Assembly (NCBI GenBank): GCA_014905825.1
Contig: JACGCN010000015.1
Span: 434,001-498,000 of the forward strand
Reading direction: 5' to 3'
DNA: 64,000 nucleotides
From: Lyophyllum atratum
Lineage: Eukaryota > Basidiomycota > Agaricomycetes > Agaricales > Lyophyllaceae
The notes beneath the pieces were generated by a model. The model searched no databases, was not told the DNA's origin, and saw nothing but the letters and a program-made list of their open reading frames with translations. The first letter of the stretch is position 1. Each line of letters opens with the position of its first letter. The translations under genes and the position numbers were made by a program. Positions 29,129 through 40,663 of this stretch are shown piece after piece.

Positions 29129-31933
29129 TCAAGTCCAGGCAGGTTTCTTGGCAGTCTGGATCGGGATGTTCTCAGACTCGCTGTCTTCACTGTCGGAGTC
29201 GCTCTCTTCTTCCTCCTCTTGCTGCTGCTTCTTGCGCGCCTCCTCTATCTCTAGCTCCTTCTTCTTGATCTCCTCCTTTCTCGCCTCCTCGTCAGCAGCA
29301 GCCTTGGCCTCTTTCATCTTTTGGTCCTCAACCTTCTCCTTTTCACTGTCCTTCTCCTGCTCCTTCTTCTCCTTCTCCTCTTTCTCCTTCTCAGCCAAGA
29401 ATAGCCGCATCTTCTCCAACTCCTGCTCCTTCTTCTCCAACTCCTTCTTCTCGGCCTCCTTCTCCACGGCCTTCTGCTTCCTCTTCTCGCGCTGTTGCAC
29501 CAACATAAACATCGAGACAACGAAGAGAGGACGAAGTCTTACCTCAATCCGCTCCTTCTCCTCACGCTCCTCCTTCTCGCGCTTCAGCCTCTCGCGCATA
29601 TCCCTCTCAGCAACCACCCACTCAACGACGCCAGTGGCAGCGGCCTCCGGCTGTGATTTGTTCTTCAGCAGGTCTGTCGGGACGCACATCAGATATCCAC
29701 CACAACGTAAGAAACCAAGCAAGACTTACAGCCTTGGAGCGCAGCAACGCTGAACTCCTCCTCCGGCACACCGTCAGCAAACTTCTTGGCTAGGATGCCG
29801 AGAGTCACCGCATCCAGAGGCTTTGCTGAGTGCTGGCTCGAAAGGATATGCTCCTCCACCGGCGGGGGCAAGTACGCCGTGTTGCTCGCGCCAAACTGGG
29901 GAAGTGGGGTTGCGGTCATAGATGTCGGTGCCGTGGGGAACAGAGGTGCCGCGCCCGCCATCGGTGACGAAGGTGTAGGAGACGAGAACGGGGTAGACGA
30001 GAACGACGACGACACGGAGGACGAGGAGAAGGAAGGAGACATCGACCAGAGTGTGGACGCGGGCCTGGAGCCGGAGTCTTGACCAAGGCTGCTGCTTGAG
30101 TTTGAGGGTGCTGGCGGTACGACATCACCTTCAGCCCTCGGCAAGATCGTCCTCTGTCGATGGGAAAAAGTTCCGGAACAGCGCCTCCGCCTGCCACTTG
30201 CTTGCATTCTTGAACTCAACCCAGACGTCCATACGGCCAGGACGCGAAAGAGCTGGGTCGAGACGGTCCAGGTGATTGGTCGTTCTGAATGAGAAAGCAT
30301 ACATGAGCGTGAAGACAAGCTGATACTTAAGAATTTCACGCACGCGAAGAGTAGCCTGCCCTCAGCAGCAGCTACACCATCAAGAGCATTCAGAAGCCCG
30401 CTCAAGCTTAGCGTGTTCACATCAGACAGCTGGTTATCTCTACGGCTCCTGCCCCCACGGATGCCCCCACCACCATGGTGTTGCTGCGCTTGTTCAGGAG
30501 GGCCCTCCTTCTTCTCCTTCTCCTCATTGCCACCCTCGCGAGTCGAGCTCCGTACGAAAGCCGCGTCCAAGTCCTCCAGAAGGAGAATGCAGCGTGCGGG
30601 AACGCGGCCCATCAGTGTCGTCAATGTAGAGTCCGATATCCATGACGCAGACAGCGAGACGACATAGATGTCTAGCATGAGCTGGCCGGCAATCGCGTGG
30701 ATGAGAGACGATTTGCCAGAACCCGGGACACCGTGGAGAAGGTACCCACGGCGGAAGGGGATACCTCGGTCGGCGTACCACTAAAAATGGGGTAAGCATC
30801 GTCGGCGGCATTGTAACGGATGTGTGCTTGCCTTCTCCGACTTCAGGAAGTCCTTAGTATCGTTCAACAGCATCTCTTTCACGCCGGGATTGAGTACAAT
30901 GCTTCCCATGGGACGCTTATGGCGAGAATCGGTCCATCTCCACGAGCCGTGTGAATCCGCGAAATATATCTGGATACGGTGGATGGCTTCCGCCTCGTAT
31001 TCCTTCTTCGCCTGGAGAACGAGCTGCTTGAGGATGGTATTGGAACGAGCGACAACACTAATACACGTGAGAGCATGAGACTTCTGATGCAATGGAGTGA
31101 TAAATTGATCTTACCTGATGGACAGGACCTCAGTGCCGCTGCCATCTGTCTTCCGGCCTCTACGCACACGCAACCAATGACCACGGTAGTATATGGTATG
31201 TGTGGTGTCAAACGTCGGCTGGAAGACGACTCGAGTCGTTACTTTCCCAGGTACGTCGTCGTCATCATCCGCGGGAGGTGGCGGGGCGGGGACGTCGTCG
31301 TTAAAGTCTTCTTCACCAAACGAGTTGGCAGAGTCCGTGCCAATACCAGACGAGCGGGTTGTGGTCTCAAACTCCCTCGACCGTTGCCACTCGGGGCGGC
31401 GGGAGAGCCATAGCATGAGCCAGTCATACGGGTAATCTTCTTCGGAGAAGTGCGCCGTGAGGAAGAATGCTAATGGGGAAATGGGGAGGTCAGTTGATGA
31501 ACTCGTGGCAGCCGGAAGAGCGACAAAGGAAGGTGTTAAATGAATGGGGAGGCAGTTCTAAATGCCCTGGGTATAGGCAGCGGGGGCGCGGACATGACCG
31601 AACACGAGGCACAAGGCAATGCATCCGATGGGGTGCCAGCATAGCAACCTCCACAGGGGGCTGAGGAACGGGGGGCATGGTGCGGCGTTGCTAGCGCCCG
31701 TGTAGTTGGTTCAAAAGTCCACTCACAGTTAACAAAGTGAGACCTAGGAGGGAGAGAAGAGAAGGTGAGAACGAGGTCGGTTGGGAGAGGTGTTGAGCTC
31801 ACCATGCAGAGCTCGAGACTCGTCGAGCCGTCTCAACAGTGCCACCGAGGACGACAAGCTTCATGCCGTCAACGACTGATGAGCCGCCGGCGCCGCCTAC
31901 TAGAGGCTGAATGAGGGACTTGAGAGCGTCCAT
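29129..31933 (-). CDS. BCS1-type AAA ATPase with long coiled-coil C-terminus
   Basis: The mitochondrial BCS1 family moves folded Rieske protein across the inner membrane for complex III; fungi also have many paralogues of unknown role. The BCS1 N-terminal region is present (MDALKSLIQPLVGGAGG, then DYPYDWLMLWLSRRPEWQRS and HTIYYRGHWLRVRRGR). The AAA core has Walker A GVPGSGKSS, Walker B RCILLLEDLDAAF, SGLLNALDGV and the arginine-finger region LDPALSRPGRMDVWVEF. Unusual parts are a 40-residue Gly/Glu/Gln insert after the Walker B, a Ser/Pro-rich stretch (about 29960-30130) and a Lys/Glu-rich coiled coil of about 150 residues ending PIQTAKKPAWT. BCS1 proper is about 450 residues and lacks these, so I prefer a BCS1-like paralogue. 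No frame break seen. Confidence 0.88.
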
Positions 31934-32206
31934 AGTAGTGTAAGTTCTCGATGAGGGAAGCCAATGTGGCGAGCTAAGGGACGGTAAGTGGGATGGTGAG
32001 GGTTAGCTGGCAAGCAGTATGTGGGCTGGTTGATGGTGATACTGCGCGCCTAAGTAGGTCTACGGAAATAAAGCAGTGATCTGTGCGTGTGTTTGACTCA
32101 GTCACAGTCATACGCGTCAGCAGGAACCGACCGTTGCGTCGGACATTGGATTCACGCCACCACTGCGCTCTCGACGTTATCCCCGTCGTCCATAACACCT
32201 CTGCCC

Positions 32207-32266
32207 ACCCACAGTCCACTGACGACACCCACAGTCCACTGACGACACCCACAGTCCACTGACGCA
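32207..32266. repeat. Three tandem copies of a 20-bp unit
   Basis: Unit ACCCACAGTCCACTGACGAC, repeated three times; the last copy ends in CA rather than AC. About 270 bp upstream of the BCS1-type start. Confidence 0.9.
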
Positions 32267-32452
32267 CTTTTGACAGATAGCCGAGCTCGCAGTCGCCGTG
32301 GTGTCCTGTGACGTAGAGCAAAGCACTCTGATTCATTTCTCGTCTAGGCCAAATGAAGTCTGCGGCACAGTCGCTGGAGGAGAAAGTAGGGATTTAGGTT
32401 GGTATTGAATGTTTGACTGCAAAGGACCCGTTGGCCGTTGCCGTTATCGATG

Positions 32453-32474
32453 TCGCCATCGATATCGATGGCGA
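32453..32474. repeat. Perfect 22-bp palindrome
   Basis: Centre CCATCGATATCGATGG extended by three more matching pairs on each side (TCG left, CGA right). It could be a dimeric protein-binding site or chance. Confidence 0.8.
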
Positions 32475-33672
32475 TCAGTTTACTACTGGCCAACTCGACT
32501 CTCACTCGCGGACTGTGGACCTTCAAACGCGGGGTATGCGTCCGTCCCCACATGCACGTTATCTCCACGCACCCGGGCCCTCCCATAGCTCGTTATTACT
32601 GAGATGTGCGTCTTTCTTGGTTTCACGTACGAAATGAACGCGCTGTGGCCCGATGTGCCGGTCACTACAGCGCCGCGGTCGCGTAACTCTGGATAGAGCG
32701 GGCCGTACTCGGCTGTACATGAACTGCAGACTACTTCCACATATTTTGCTAAGGAACACTGCCTCGAGGCTGTATTTCATAGGTCTTAAGCCGTAAGCAA
32801 CAGACCTCTGTCTACGCTGTGTGTCTTCTGTGCATTTACCATCTTCTGTGTCATCTGCAGCACCCAATCCAAGCACTTTTTCTATCGAAGTGTCAGTCAA
32901 TGGCTCACGCTCGCCGATAGCGACCTCTTGACATTGCGTCACATGAGCTTACGGTATCTTACAAGCACAGGCATAAGATCCGTAAAACCCCGTCGTACAC
33001 GGTGGCAGGTGTGGAATTGTGGCCTCGTGAGGTTTCTTGACTGCGAAGACCTGCAACGTTTTGATAACAGTGCATATATATAAGAGGCATGAGGCGAAGA
33101 TGTCTCAAAGGATGTACTTGGCGCTACAAAACATTTGTTGCTGATGAGAGCTAGTACTCTGTGAGTTCGATTGACCAGGATCTCACAGCTTGCACGACGA
33201 ACGTCGAAGAGGCTGCTCAACGCTGCGATCGGGCGACTCGCGATCACATCCGAACGCGTACACACCGACAAAGCTTCTCAAGCAAGCACGACCAAATACA
33301 CGCGCCTGATGCCAAAAATAGTTTGGTCTGACGATCGACAAGCCAAATTTGCAGTCTTGAAAATCTCTGGAATTTGAAAGACCACGTTCCGGCTCGAATT
33401 GGAGATATGGTGCGCATCACATGGGCCCTGTCTCAAGCTTCCCCGTCTAAACAGCATCAGCCACGCGATGCCGAGCACATTGGCCTCACCCATCTAGACC
33501 CATCGCCCCGCTCGCTTCATGCTCAGCGCTCACGAGGCTCCTTGCTCGGTCCGGCGTACATGTATGAATGACACCTCGCACTATTCGCATGCTGTATAAA
33601 TAGGGGGTCCCCGTGTTCCATGTACCTCGTCAGCACTGCTTGTGTAACCATTCCAGCTGCCCCAGCACGATC

Positions 33673-35287
33673 ATGCACTCGATCTTAGCCCTCCTCTCTG
33701 GCTGCGTACTCGCTGTCGAGGCTGCAAAAAGCACGGTCCCAAATGAGCTCTTCTCGCCTCTCGTCCCGCAAAAGGTCCTCGCCACATTCAAGGCGCTCCC
33801 CATCCCCACCAAGTACCCTCAGTACACCACCACCAGCGGCACTTGGCAATACTTCTCACCCGATACATGGACATCGGGTTTCTTCCCCGTCACCGGGTAC
33901 GAGCTCAACACGCGCAAGAACCTGTGCCCCGCGACGCCGGCGAATGGTCTAGGGATTGCCGACTGGCTTGCAGTGGGACGCGCCGCGAGCAATGGCCTGA
34001 TCCCGCTGGAGAATGGGAATGGCCAGGGTCACGACCAGGGCTTCTTGAGCTTCCCCTTCGTGGAGGAACTGATTGTGTGAGTTGGGATCATCGTTGTGTG
34101 CGCGATCCATGCTGATATCTGTGGCGAGATGTGTAGCAACCCCAATAATGAAACTGCCAAAACTGCGATCCTCGCGTTTTCGAAGATCTTGGCTGACAGG
34201 TTCAACCCTGTTGTTGGCGCAACCCGGAGCTGGAACACGGCGGATCCCACTGACTTCCAGGTCAGCTTCTTCTTTCAGTTGTACTCAGCAACATCTAATG
34301 AACATCTATAAAGGTCATCATCGACAACATGATGAACTTGGAGCTGCTCTTCCATGCCGAAACCCTGACCGGCAATTCAACACTGCGCAAGATTGCCATC
34401 GCCCATGCCGATACCACAATGAAGAACCACATCCGCCCTGATGGTTCGTATCGGGTCAAGAATGATCACCTTTATATACTTAGACTTACTTTGTACCGTT
34501 TCCTTGCCTAGGTTCCACATGGCATGTCATCGAATACAACTCGACCACTGGCGCCGTCATCAAGAAGAGAACAGCACAGGGGTTTTCTGACAGCAGCACC
34601 TGGTCGCGTGGCCAAGCTTGGGGTATCTATGGGTTCGCAAACAGTAAGCCTTCATGATTAGTATCTGTCGCAATAACTGAGCCAAATCATACTTCATTCA
34701 GTGTTCAGGCTGACAGGTGACAGCAACTACCTCGTCACCGCCCGCCGCCTCGCAACATACTTCCTTGCCAACATCCCCTCTGACGGCATTGTCCCCTGGT
34801 CAGCGTCTTTCTTCTGAGTACCGCCTTTTCAATCGCCTAACATGATCTTCCAAATCTGCTAGGGACTTTAACGCACCCCTCATACCCGCACCCCGCCCTG
34901 CCGATTCGTCCGCCGCGACCATCGCAGCCAACGCTCTCCTCCTCCTCGCAAAGTACGAAACAACTGCGTCCGCAACCAGTCTCTACACCAATGCCGCAAT
35001 CGCTGTACGTTATCCTACGCCACACAATCGAACCATCTGCTTACATTTTCGGCCCAGATTCTAAACAACATCACCCGCCTCGCGTGGAATCCTTCGTGGC
35101 AGAGCATCCTCTCCAACGGCACGGTGAACAAGCCGGCCAACAACCAGCTGACGGGGACCGTCTATGGTATGCATCGTTAATTTCTCTACCTTGAGTGAGG
35201 CTGATGTTGTGTTGTGCTACAGGCGATTACTATTTCATCAAGGCAGGCAACGAGCTCATCAACAGGAAACTGGCGACGTGCACCTAA
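33673..35287 (+). CDS. GH88 unsaturated glucuronyl hydrolase
   Basis: GH88 enzymes hydrate and release the 4,5-unsaturated glucuronic acid left by polysaccharide lyases. Signal peptide MHSILALLSGCVLAVEA, so secreted. Family marks: GTWQYFSPDTWTSGFFP, GHDQGFLSFPF and IIDNMMNLELLF, which match the regions of the two catalytic aspartates known in the Bacillus enzyme. Then STWHVIEYNSTTG, the strong signature TWSRGQAWGIYGF, IVPWDFNAP and SSAATIAANALL. The end is GDYYFIKAGNELI, then TAA. About seven exons, all in frame. The first in-frame ATG with a signal peptide is at 33673. A fungal GH88 may act on glucuronate-containing wall or plant polymers (inference). Confidence 0.9.
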
Positions 35288-35641
35288 ATTATTACTGATT
35301 TCATGAATGGAAAAGGCCTGCATTGATTGTACATACACGATACCCACTGGCCCAAAACATGATAGACAACTTCTGGGGATCGGAAAGAACTGTCAGTTGA
35401 CGATGGCCTTTTATTGTGTGTCAATCTATGCTTTGAGACCGACAGCTGACACGGTTCCGAACAACACGAAGGTACGCGCCATGAGAAACGGAGGTGAAAA
35501 GACTCAGCGCCGTCCTGGTCGGCCTGATATTATCGCTGCCACCGGAGAATACAAGATTTATCTCTAAAAATGAGCATCACAACGAACACAGAGTCACATT
35601 GTCCTTCCGCCACTAGTCTAACACTCGACCGACGCGAATCT
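35288..35641. other. Convergent spacer GH88/NTF2
   Basis: Both 3' flanks. No gene or repeat seen. Confidence 0.5.
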
Positions 35642-36254
35642 TTACGCGTAGTTGAGACGGAAAATGTCATTAAATCTGTACGATGGAGTGATCCTTTGTC
35701 AGTAATGACAGGGGAAGGCGAGGAGAGGGAGGGGGCGTACACGTAGTAACTCGCTCCGTCGGGGATTAGGTGGAAGACCTGGCTGAACTGCAGGGGGTTG
35801 GGGCTGTCGTCGACCTTCCTTGGACCGTCAGTCGTCAAAGGCGACACAAACGGAAGAATGCCGAGAGAAACGCACCAACAGGAGGCCGGTAACGCTGACG
35901 ATGAGGCTCCCCTGTGAGGGCGAAGATGGCTGCGCGTCGCGCGTCGTGACTTTATGTTGCACCTTCTCGAACGGCAAGGACTGGAAACAAAGTTTATTTT
36001 TAGTTTGCGGTTGGAGTGATAATGGGGGTGCCGTACCGCAATTTTCTCAACGATCTTGGTGGCCCCAACAATAGGGGTGCCCTCCCACGAGAGCATGGAC
36101 TCCGTGCGCTAGATGGATGGTGTGAGATGGGGCTTGATCGGTCTGAGATGGCAGAGAGACTCACGTAGAGGGGGCCGAGGTTCGCGCGGTTGGAGTCAAA
36201 GGTGGTATAGTAGAAAGTGGTGAACTGCTCCGCGATAGCGTTGATATCAGCCAT
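35642..36254 (-). CDS. NTF2: Nuclear transport factor 2
   Basis: Small dimeric carrier that returns RanGDP to the nucleus and binds FG nucleoporins. Exons read MADINAIAEQFTTFYYTTFD, SNRANLGPLY, then RTESMLSWEGTPIVGATKI, LPFEKVQHKVTTRDAQPS, GSLIVSVTGLLLVDD, NPLQFSQVFHLIPDGASYY and a final FNDIFRLNYA with TAA at 35642. These cover the whole cone-shaped fold and the length (about 125 residues) is normal. Four introns. It is divergent from the gene at 36467. Confidence 0.95.
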
Positions 36255-36466
36255 GTTAGCTGGTAGTCGGTGAGATGTTGGGACGGGGCTGGGTGGATGT
36301 GTAGGTTTGGAAGAAGAGATGCAAGCGATGCGTGATCGCAGATTAAGATGCCGATCACGTGATCATCACTGACTGCTATCCTCGAACTGTCTGGATCTGG
36401 CGTTGACAAGGCCCCGTCCATCAGAAGTTAGATCGTGTACAAAAAGTTGCGACAATTTTGGCGACC
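36255..36466. promoter_or_regulatory. Bidirectional promoter NTF2 / unknown gene
   Basis: 212 bp between divergent starts. It contains a near-palindromic CGATCACGTGATCATC (36353-36368), centred on CACGTG, an E-box core bound by bHLH factors such as CBF1 or PHO4 types. Confidence 0.45.
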
Positions 36467-38024
36467 ATGTCCCACTTTTCTGTAGAAACCCAGCAACGCC
36501 CGACCATGCGCAGGAAATCCTCCGCACAGAACCTCCTCAGTTCCTTCAAGTCCAGCACTCCCACACCAGTGCCCCCACCCATCTCTGTCGGCACCGGGAG
36601 TATCTCACCAGCCACGGGGCTGTCGTTTGCAGCCGCGGGGGGTGCATCGACACCGACAACAAGCACGGCGAGGGAATTCGATGCCCTTTCGTTGCACTCC
36701 GATACGATCTCGGGCTCGACACTCGGCGGTGCAGGCAGCCCTCAGCTCAGTCAGGGTACCTCGGTCGAATACTTGCGGGATCTCGTGCAGAAGAGGATTA
36801 TTACCCTCACGTACATCCGGAATATCCACGAGGGGTGCGTGTAACTTACTGTGATTCCATGTGGACTTGGAGCTGAGCGACTTCCCACCAGACGTAGCCA
36901 TTGGTTTCATACAATTCTGATATCACGCGCCGATCTAGAGCGGGAGTTTACCAACAGCAACCCCGATATGAAGAGACGGTACGTGGATGTCCATGGTTTC
37001 CGTTTATCGCGTTGACTCACGTTGCTGGCCAGGACGTATCGTTTCGCCATCCTCGGCATGTCATTATCCAATCTCCTCGATATCAACCAACCTCAGGACC
37101 TGCTTCGCGGGCTAATCAATACAATATCTGAATACGACCAGAACAGGGATGACAGTGATAAGTCCAAGATGGTGCGTGTTCATTCACTTAGTAGAGCATT
37201 ACTAAACCTGTTAGTAGCGGCAACCAAAACGCCTCTTCCGACCCAAGCTCGGCAAGCGGGGCGGCGGAAGCTTCACCGAATACTCAGGAACTTTCACAGA
37301 CAGCGACACCTCATATCTCATGACGCCACATATGGTGCGTTCCATCTTCCTACTCATGAAGTACCGCCCCCAACATTCAAACACCCACAGCCCTTCGCCC
37401 TCGACTACCACCAAACCCTACTTTCCCTCCTCGACGTGATCTCGGAAGTCTACAACAAAATATCCAAGATCCTCGGGCCCTCGCCCTTCCCGCATTCCTC
37501 CCAGCACATGATGGGGCCCCTCGGCCTGCTCTCCCCGCATCCAGGCGTCTCGTACCTATTCTCCGGCGACACACCCGTCACAGTGAACCCGAATTCGTTC
37601 CCCAATCCGAACAGCATGCACCCGTCGCCGTATGTGAACAACCCGGAGGAGATGAGCAGCAGCCTGTGGAGTATCGCTAACGCGAGCGGCGGCGGTGGGC
37701 CAGCGTCGTTCATGTATGGTGGTGCGATGGGCAGTCCGCCGCCCAGCTGGTCTGCGACGCTTGGGGAGCTGGTGCTTAAGATCGATGGGAAATTCAAGGT
37801 GTGTGCTGTCTCGTTTCCAAGCTGGAGTTAGAGCTTAGGACGGGGATTCTCAGAAAATTACGTCGACCCTGCTAAAGGAGCTCGATGCGTTTGCGAGGAA
37901 CGGCATCAAGGACGAGCTGGCATCCCTCGATCCGCTGCTTCGGAATCTCAGGGTGGATGAAGGGACGGGCGGCATGAGTGGGCTTGGTGGTGGCGGCGTG
38001 GTGTATGATTTCGAGGGAATGTGA
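36467..38024 (+). CDS. Conserved-looking fungal protein of unknown function
   Basis: I do not recognise a named family. The start MSHFSVETQQRPTMRRKSSA leads a Ser/Thr/Pro-rich tail of about 100 residues with QNLLSSFKSS. A helical core follows: SVEYLRDLVQKRIITLTYIR, SRADLEREFTNSNPDMKRR, TYRFAILGMSLSNLLDINQ, LLRGLINTISEYDQ. Then FALDYHQTLLSLLDVISEVY, a Gly/Ser/Pro-rich loop, LGELVLKIDGKFKKITSTLL and ELASLDPLLRNLRVDE. It ends GVVYDFEGM, TGA. The core looks like an alpha-helical bundle, suggesting a scaffold or trafficking role, but this is only an impression. About six exons. Start by first ATG in frame; the longer reading from 36458 has no ATG. Confidence 0.75.
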
Positions 38025-39590
38025 GATTGGGTTGCAGAGGAAGGTTGGAAGAGTTCAAGGATTTATCGCCATGACGCCGCGTAACGTCGATCCTCAAAGC
38101 AGGTAAGTCCCGCAGGTTGGGTCTGAGGCCGGGTTCTTAGCTTACCATCCTTTTTGGTAGAGAATAATGGTCGCGAGCTTTAGCGGCCTCTGCCAGGATC
38201 GATTCGATTACGGCTAGACAGGCTACGTGGCGATTGACCTGCTGGTCATGCTAGCTTCCACTGCGTAATCTACGCCAGTGCGCAGGATATCTATCGAGCG
38301 CGGCCTCGAAGACACGTGGTTTAATCCCCACTCTCGGCGTAGAGTCTACTGCATAGCAATGGGATTCAGCTTCCCGCATTAGGGATCGTGGGCGAGTGTA
38401 GCCAGGTTCGTTCAGGGAATAGAAGGCATGGTTCAGGAATCAGGATCGCATGGGATATAGATCGCCTCGTGTATCAATGTATATCATTAACATCAGCTCA
38501 TTCATCGTCCGTCATATGAGTAGCATCACCCTCCAACTTGCTCTCAACGTCGCCAGATGCGAAGTTTATGAGGCACGGTTCAGTGGCATTTACACTCCTT
38601 GGGCTTGCAAGCGCACCTGGGAGGACGGGTCAGTATATATATGACTGACGAGATGGAGATGGTGGCATTCACGTAGCAGTGCATTTGCAGCCATCACCTC
38701 CACACGCGGTATTGGTAGGGGTGGCGATGATCTAGAGTGTTTGGAAATGGATGAGCGTCAAGGGGAGTGGGACGTTTAAGGGCGTTTACAGCGACTGACT
38801 GCAGTCATGGTGCTTCAAATTAACGGTAGGTGGGGACGTAAGGATTTGGTGGGTCTGGTGGGCGATGAGATAGGTAGTAGGGAATCGTAGGCCTTTTTAT
38901 CACTCGAGATAAGAAGTTGCCCTTACTGGTCGAGTTGGGCTTGTGCTCGTGCTTGTCCGATAGACTTTGTGCATCATTCAGATAGCCTTTCGAAGAGGTA
39001 TATGTATAAATCATGGGGTGTGGAATGTGGAACTAGATAGCGATGCATGTGGCACGAGGAAAGCTGACCCGCGTTGCCTTATCAGCTCGGGAAGGAGAAA
39101 CGACTGAGCGGTGTCCGACTAGAAGAAACTAGCTGGAGAGGGATCCCAGTCAGAGCGCGATACCGCCGATAATTTTTTGATGTGTAATATTTGCCACAGC
39201 GGGAGAAACGAAAGTAGAGGATTACATAGTTCCATAGGCATCCTGTACTTCTAGGCTAACCTGAGCTGACCTTACTCGACTTCTGTGCAACACAGTCGTA
39301 TCCGTCCCAAAACGCGTTCCGCGTTATTTGTCCGGGAAATTTCACAATCCGCGAATTGTGAAGGTTGGCCTACCCTCTCACAGTGCCTACATAAGCCTGG
39401 CGGTCGAATGGCAGGAAGGGTTATTTACACCAAGATCCAGGCGGAGGAATTTGGTAACTCGTTCCTGCAGGGCTGTGTCCCATATGCACGAGGGTCCCAT
39501 TTGTTCCGAAGAGGACAAGATTACCTTGAGGAGGGATTAGAACTAAAAAGGGTTTGGCGGTCCATACATATTCAAACACTTACAATTGCA
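38025..39590. other. Convergent intergenic region, no gene seen
   Basis: About 1.57 kb past the unknown gene and past the RPC9 3' end. Short frames only. A 7-bp stem (CTACGCC at 38270, GGCGTAG at 38336) has tRNA-like spacing but no proper arms. Confidence 0.55.
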
Positions 39591-40407
39591 TTAATCTTCC
39601 TCCATGTCTAAGTCGCCTTCAATACCTGCCCCTTCTCCAACATCATCAAACACGAGTACCTCGTTGTACGCCTCGTTATCTTCGTGATAAATCAGTGGTT
39701 CGCGGAGTGCAGAGGTCTCGCCGAAGTGTGGTATAACATGGTGCGTGTCCGCAGTGTCGGTCGGGAGATGAGAGGTTGAGGAGAGATTTGATTGAACATG
39801 TGTAAGAATTTCTTCCATCCGATCACCCAGTCTGTCTTCCAGTTCCTCAACGATCTGTAGAGTAAGTCAGGTATATACGTATGACAGTATCCAGAGCTAA
39901 GACATACAACATATAGCTCCACGGGTAATGTAGGAGCCAGGTTGACGATCTGAAGCTTTTCGGCTTTGGTCAAGTCATATGATGCGAGGGCTTTGACGAG
40001 TCGAGTGATCCCTTCGGGAGATTGTCTCGTCGTCGGTAGATAATCGGCTGAAAGATACTGGATAGCCTTTATTCCCAAACAAAGTAAGTGTAAGCAACGA
40101 ACGAGTCGGTGAGGCAGCAAAGCGCCAAGTATATACCTCGATTTCCACAGTCCTTAGATTCTCGCTAGGCTCTCCAAACACAGCACCGTCTCCCGTAGGC
40201 CGGGGGGGATGTCCAGCAGCCTCTTCTTCCTTCTTAACACGCACTGCTGTTTTGGCTCGGGCTAGATGATCGCTCTCTAGTTCTCGAAGGAGGGACAGGA
40301 CTTCATAATTGGAGAGCAAAGCGGAGCGGGGGTTCACGACCTTGAGAGAAACCCAGAATTTAGAGCACAAGGCAGGGCGAGTATCTGAATATTCGACAGA
40401 CCTCCAT
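39591..40407 (-). CDS. RPC17: RNA polymerase III subunit RPC9 (RPC17/CRCP)
   Basis: With RPC25 it forms the stalk of RNA polymerase III and takes part in initiation. A two-codon first exon (ME, 40402-40407) splices to VVNPRSALLSNYEVLSLLRE. Then come LESDHLARAKTAVRVKKEEE, a short Pro/Gly linker, SENLRTVEIE, AIQYLSADYLPTTRQSPEGI, LVKALASYDLTKAEKLQIVN, LAPTLPVELYV, IVEELEDRLGDRMEEIL and an acidic tail ending DLDMEED. The HRDC-like core and length fit the family. The tail after TSHLPTD is longer than usual and acidic. Divergent from the H15-domain gene. Confidence 0.9.
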
Positions 40408-40663
40408 CGAAGTTCAACACTAAATTGACGCGTTGTTTGGCCCTGTAGATTTCACACCTCTTTGGCAACCGTGGCAGAAATTCGAACGAGAAGGCAAAAT
40501 GGGGTTGATGCAAGGAGTAATTATAATATGTGGTTGATGATAGTAGGACCGAGCAATTGAGATGTTCAGAATGTTTCGCGTGGCCAGAGAGGTAAGACAG
40601 GAGGATCGGCGGGATTGCGGAGGGCGTTGACAAATTTGTGAAGGAGTTTGAAAGCGCTTAACC
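40408..40663. promoter_or_regulatory. Bidirectional promoter RPC9 / H15 gene
   Basis: At most 256 bp between divergent genes. It may also hold the first exon of the H15 gene (ATGTTCAGAATG at about 40561, donor GTAAGA at about 40591). Confidence 0.35.

Larger units (their letters stand above)
31934..33672. other. Divergent intergenic region with small repeats
   Basis: About 1.7 kb between the starts of the BCS1-type gene and the GH88 gene. No gene supported. It holds the 20-bp tandem repeat at 32207-32266 and the palindrome at 32453-32474. A TATAAATAG box at about 33595-33603 probably serves the GH88 gene. Confidence 0.5.

Noticed and set aside
29148..29753. 201-codon plus-strand Ser-rich frame
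   Set aside because: It is the antisense shadow of the Lys/Glu coiled coil of the BCS1-type gene.
38270..38343. tRNA-like 7-bp acceptor stem with correct spacing
   Set aside because: No anticodon stem-loop and no proper T loop can be drawn on either strand.
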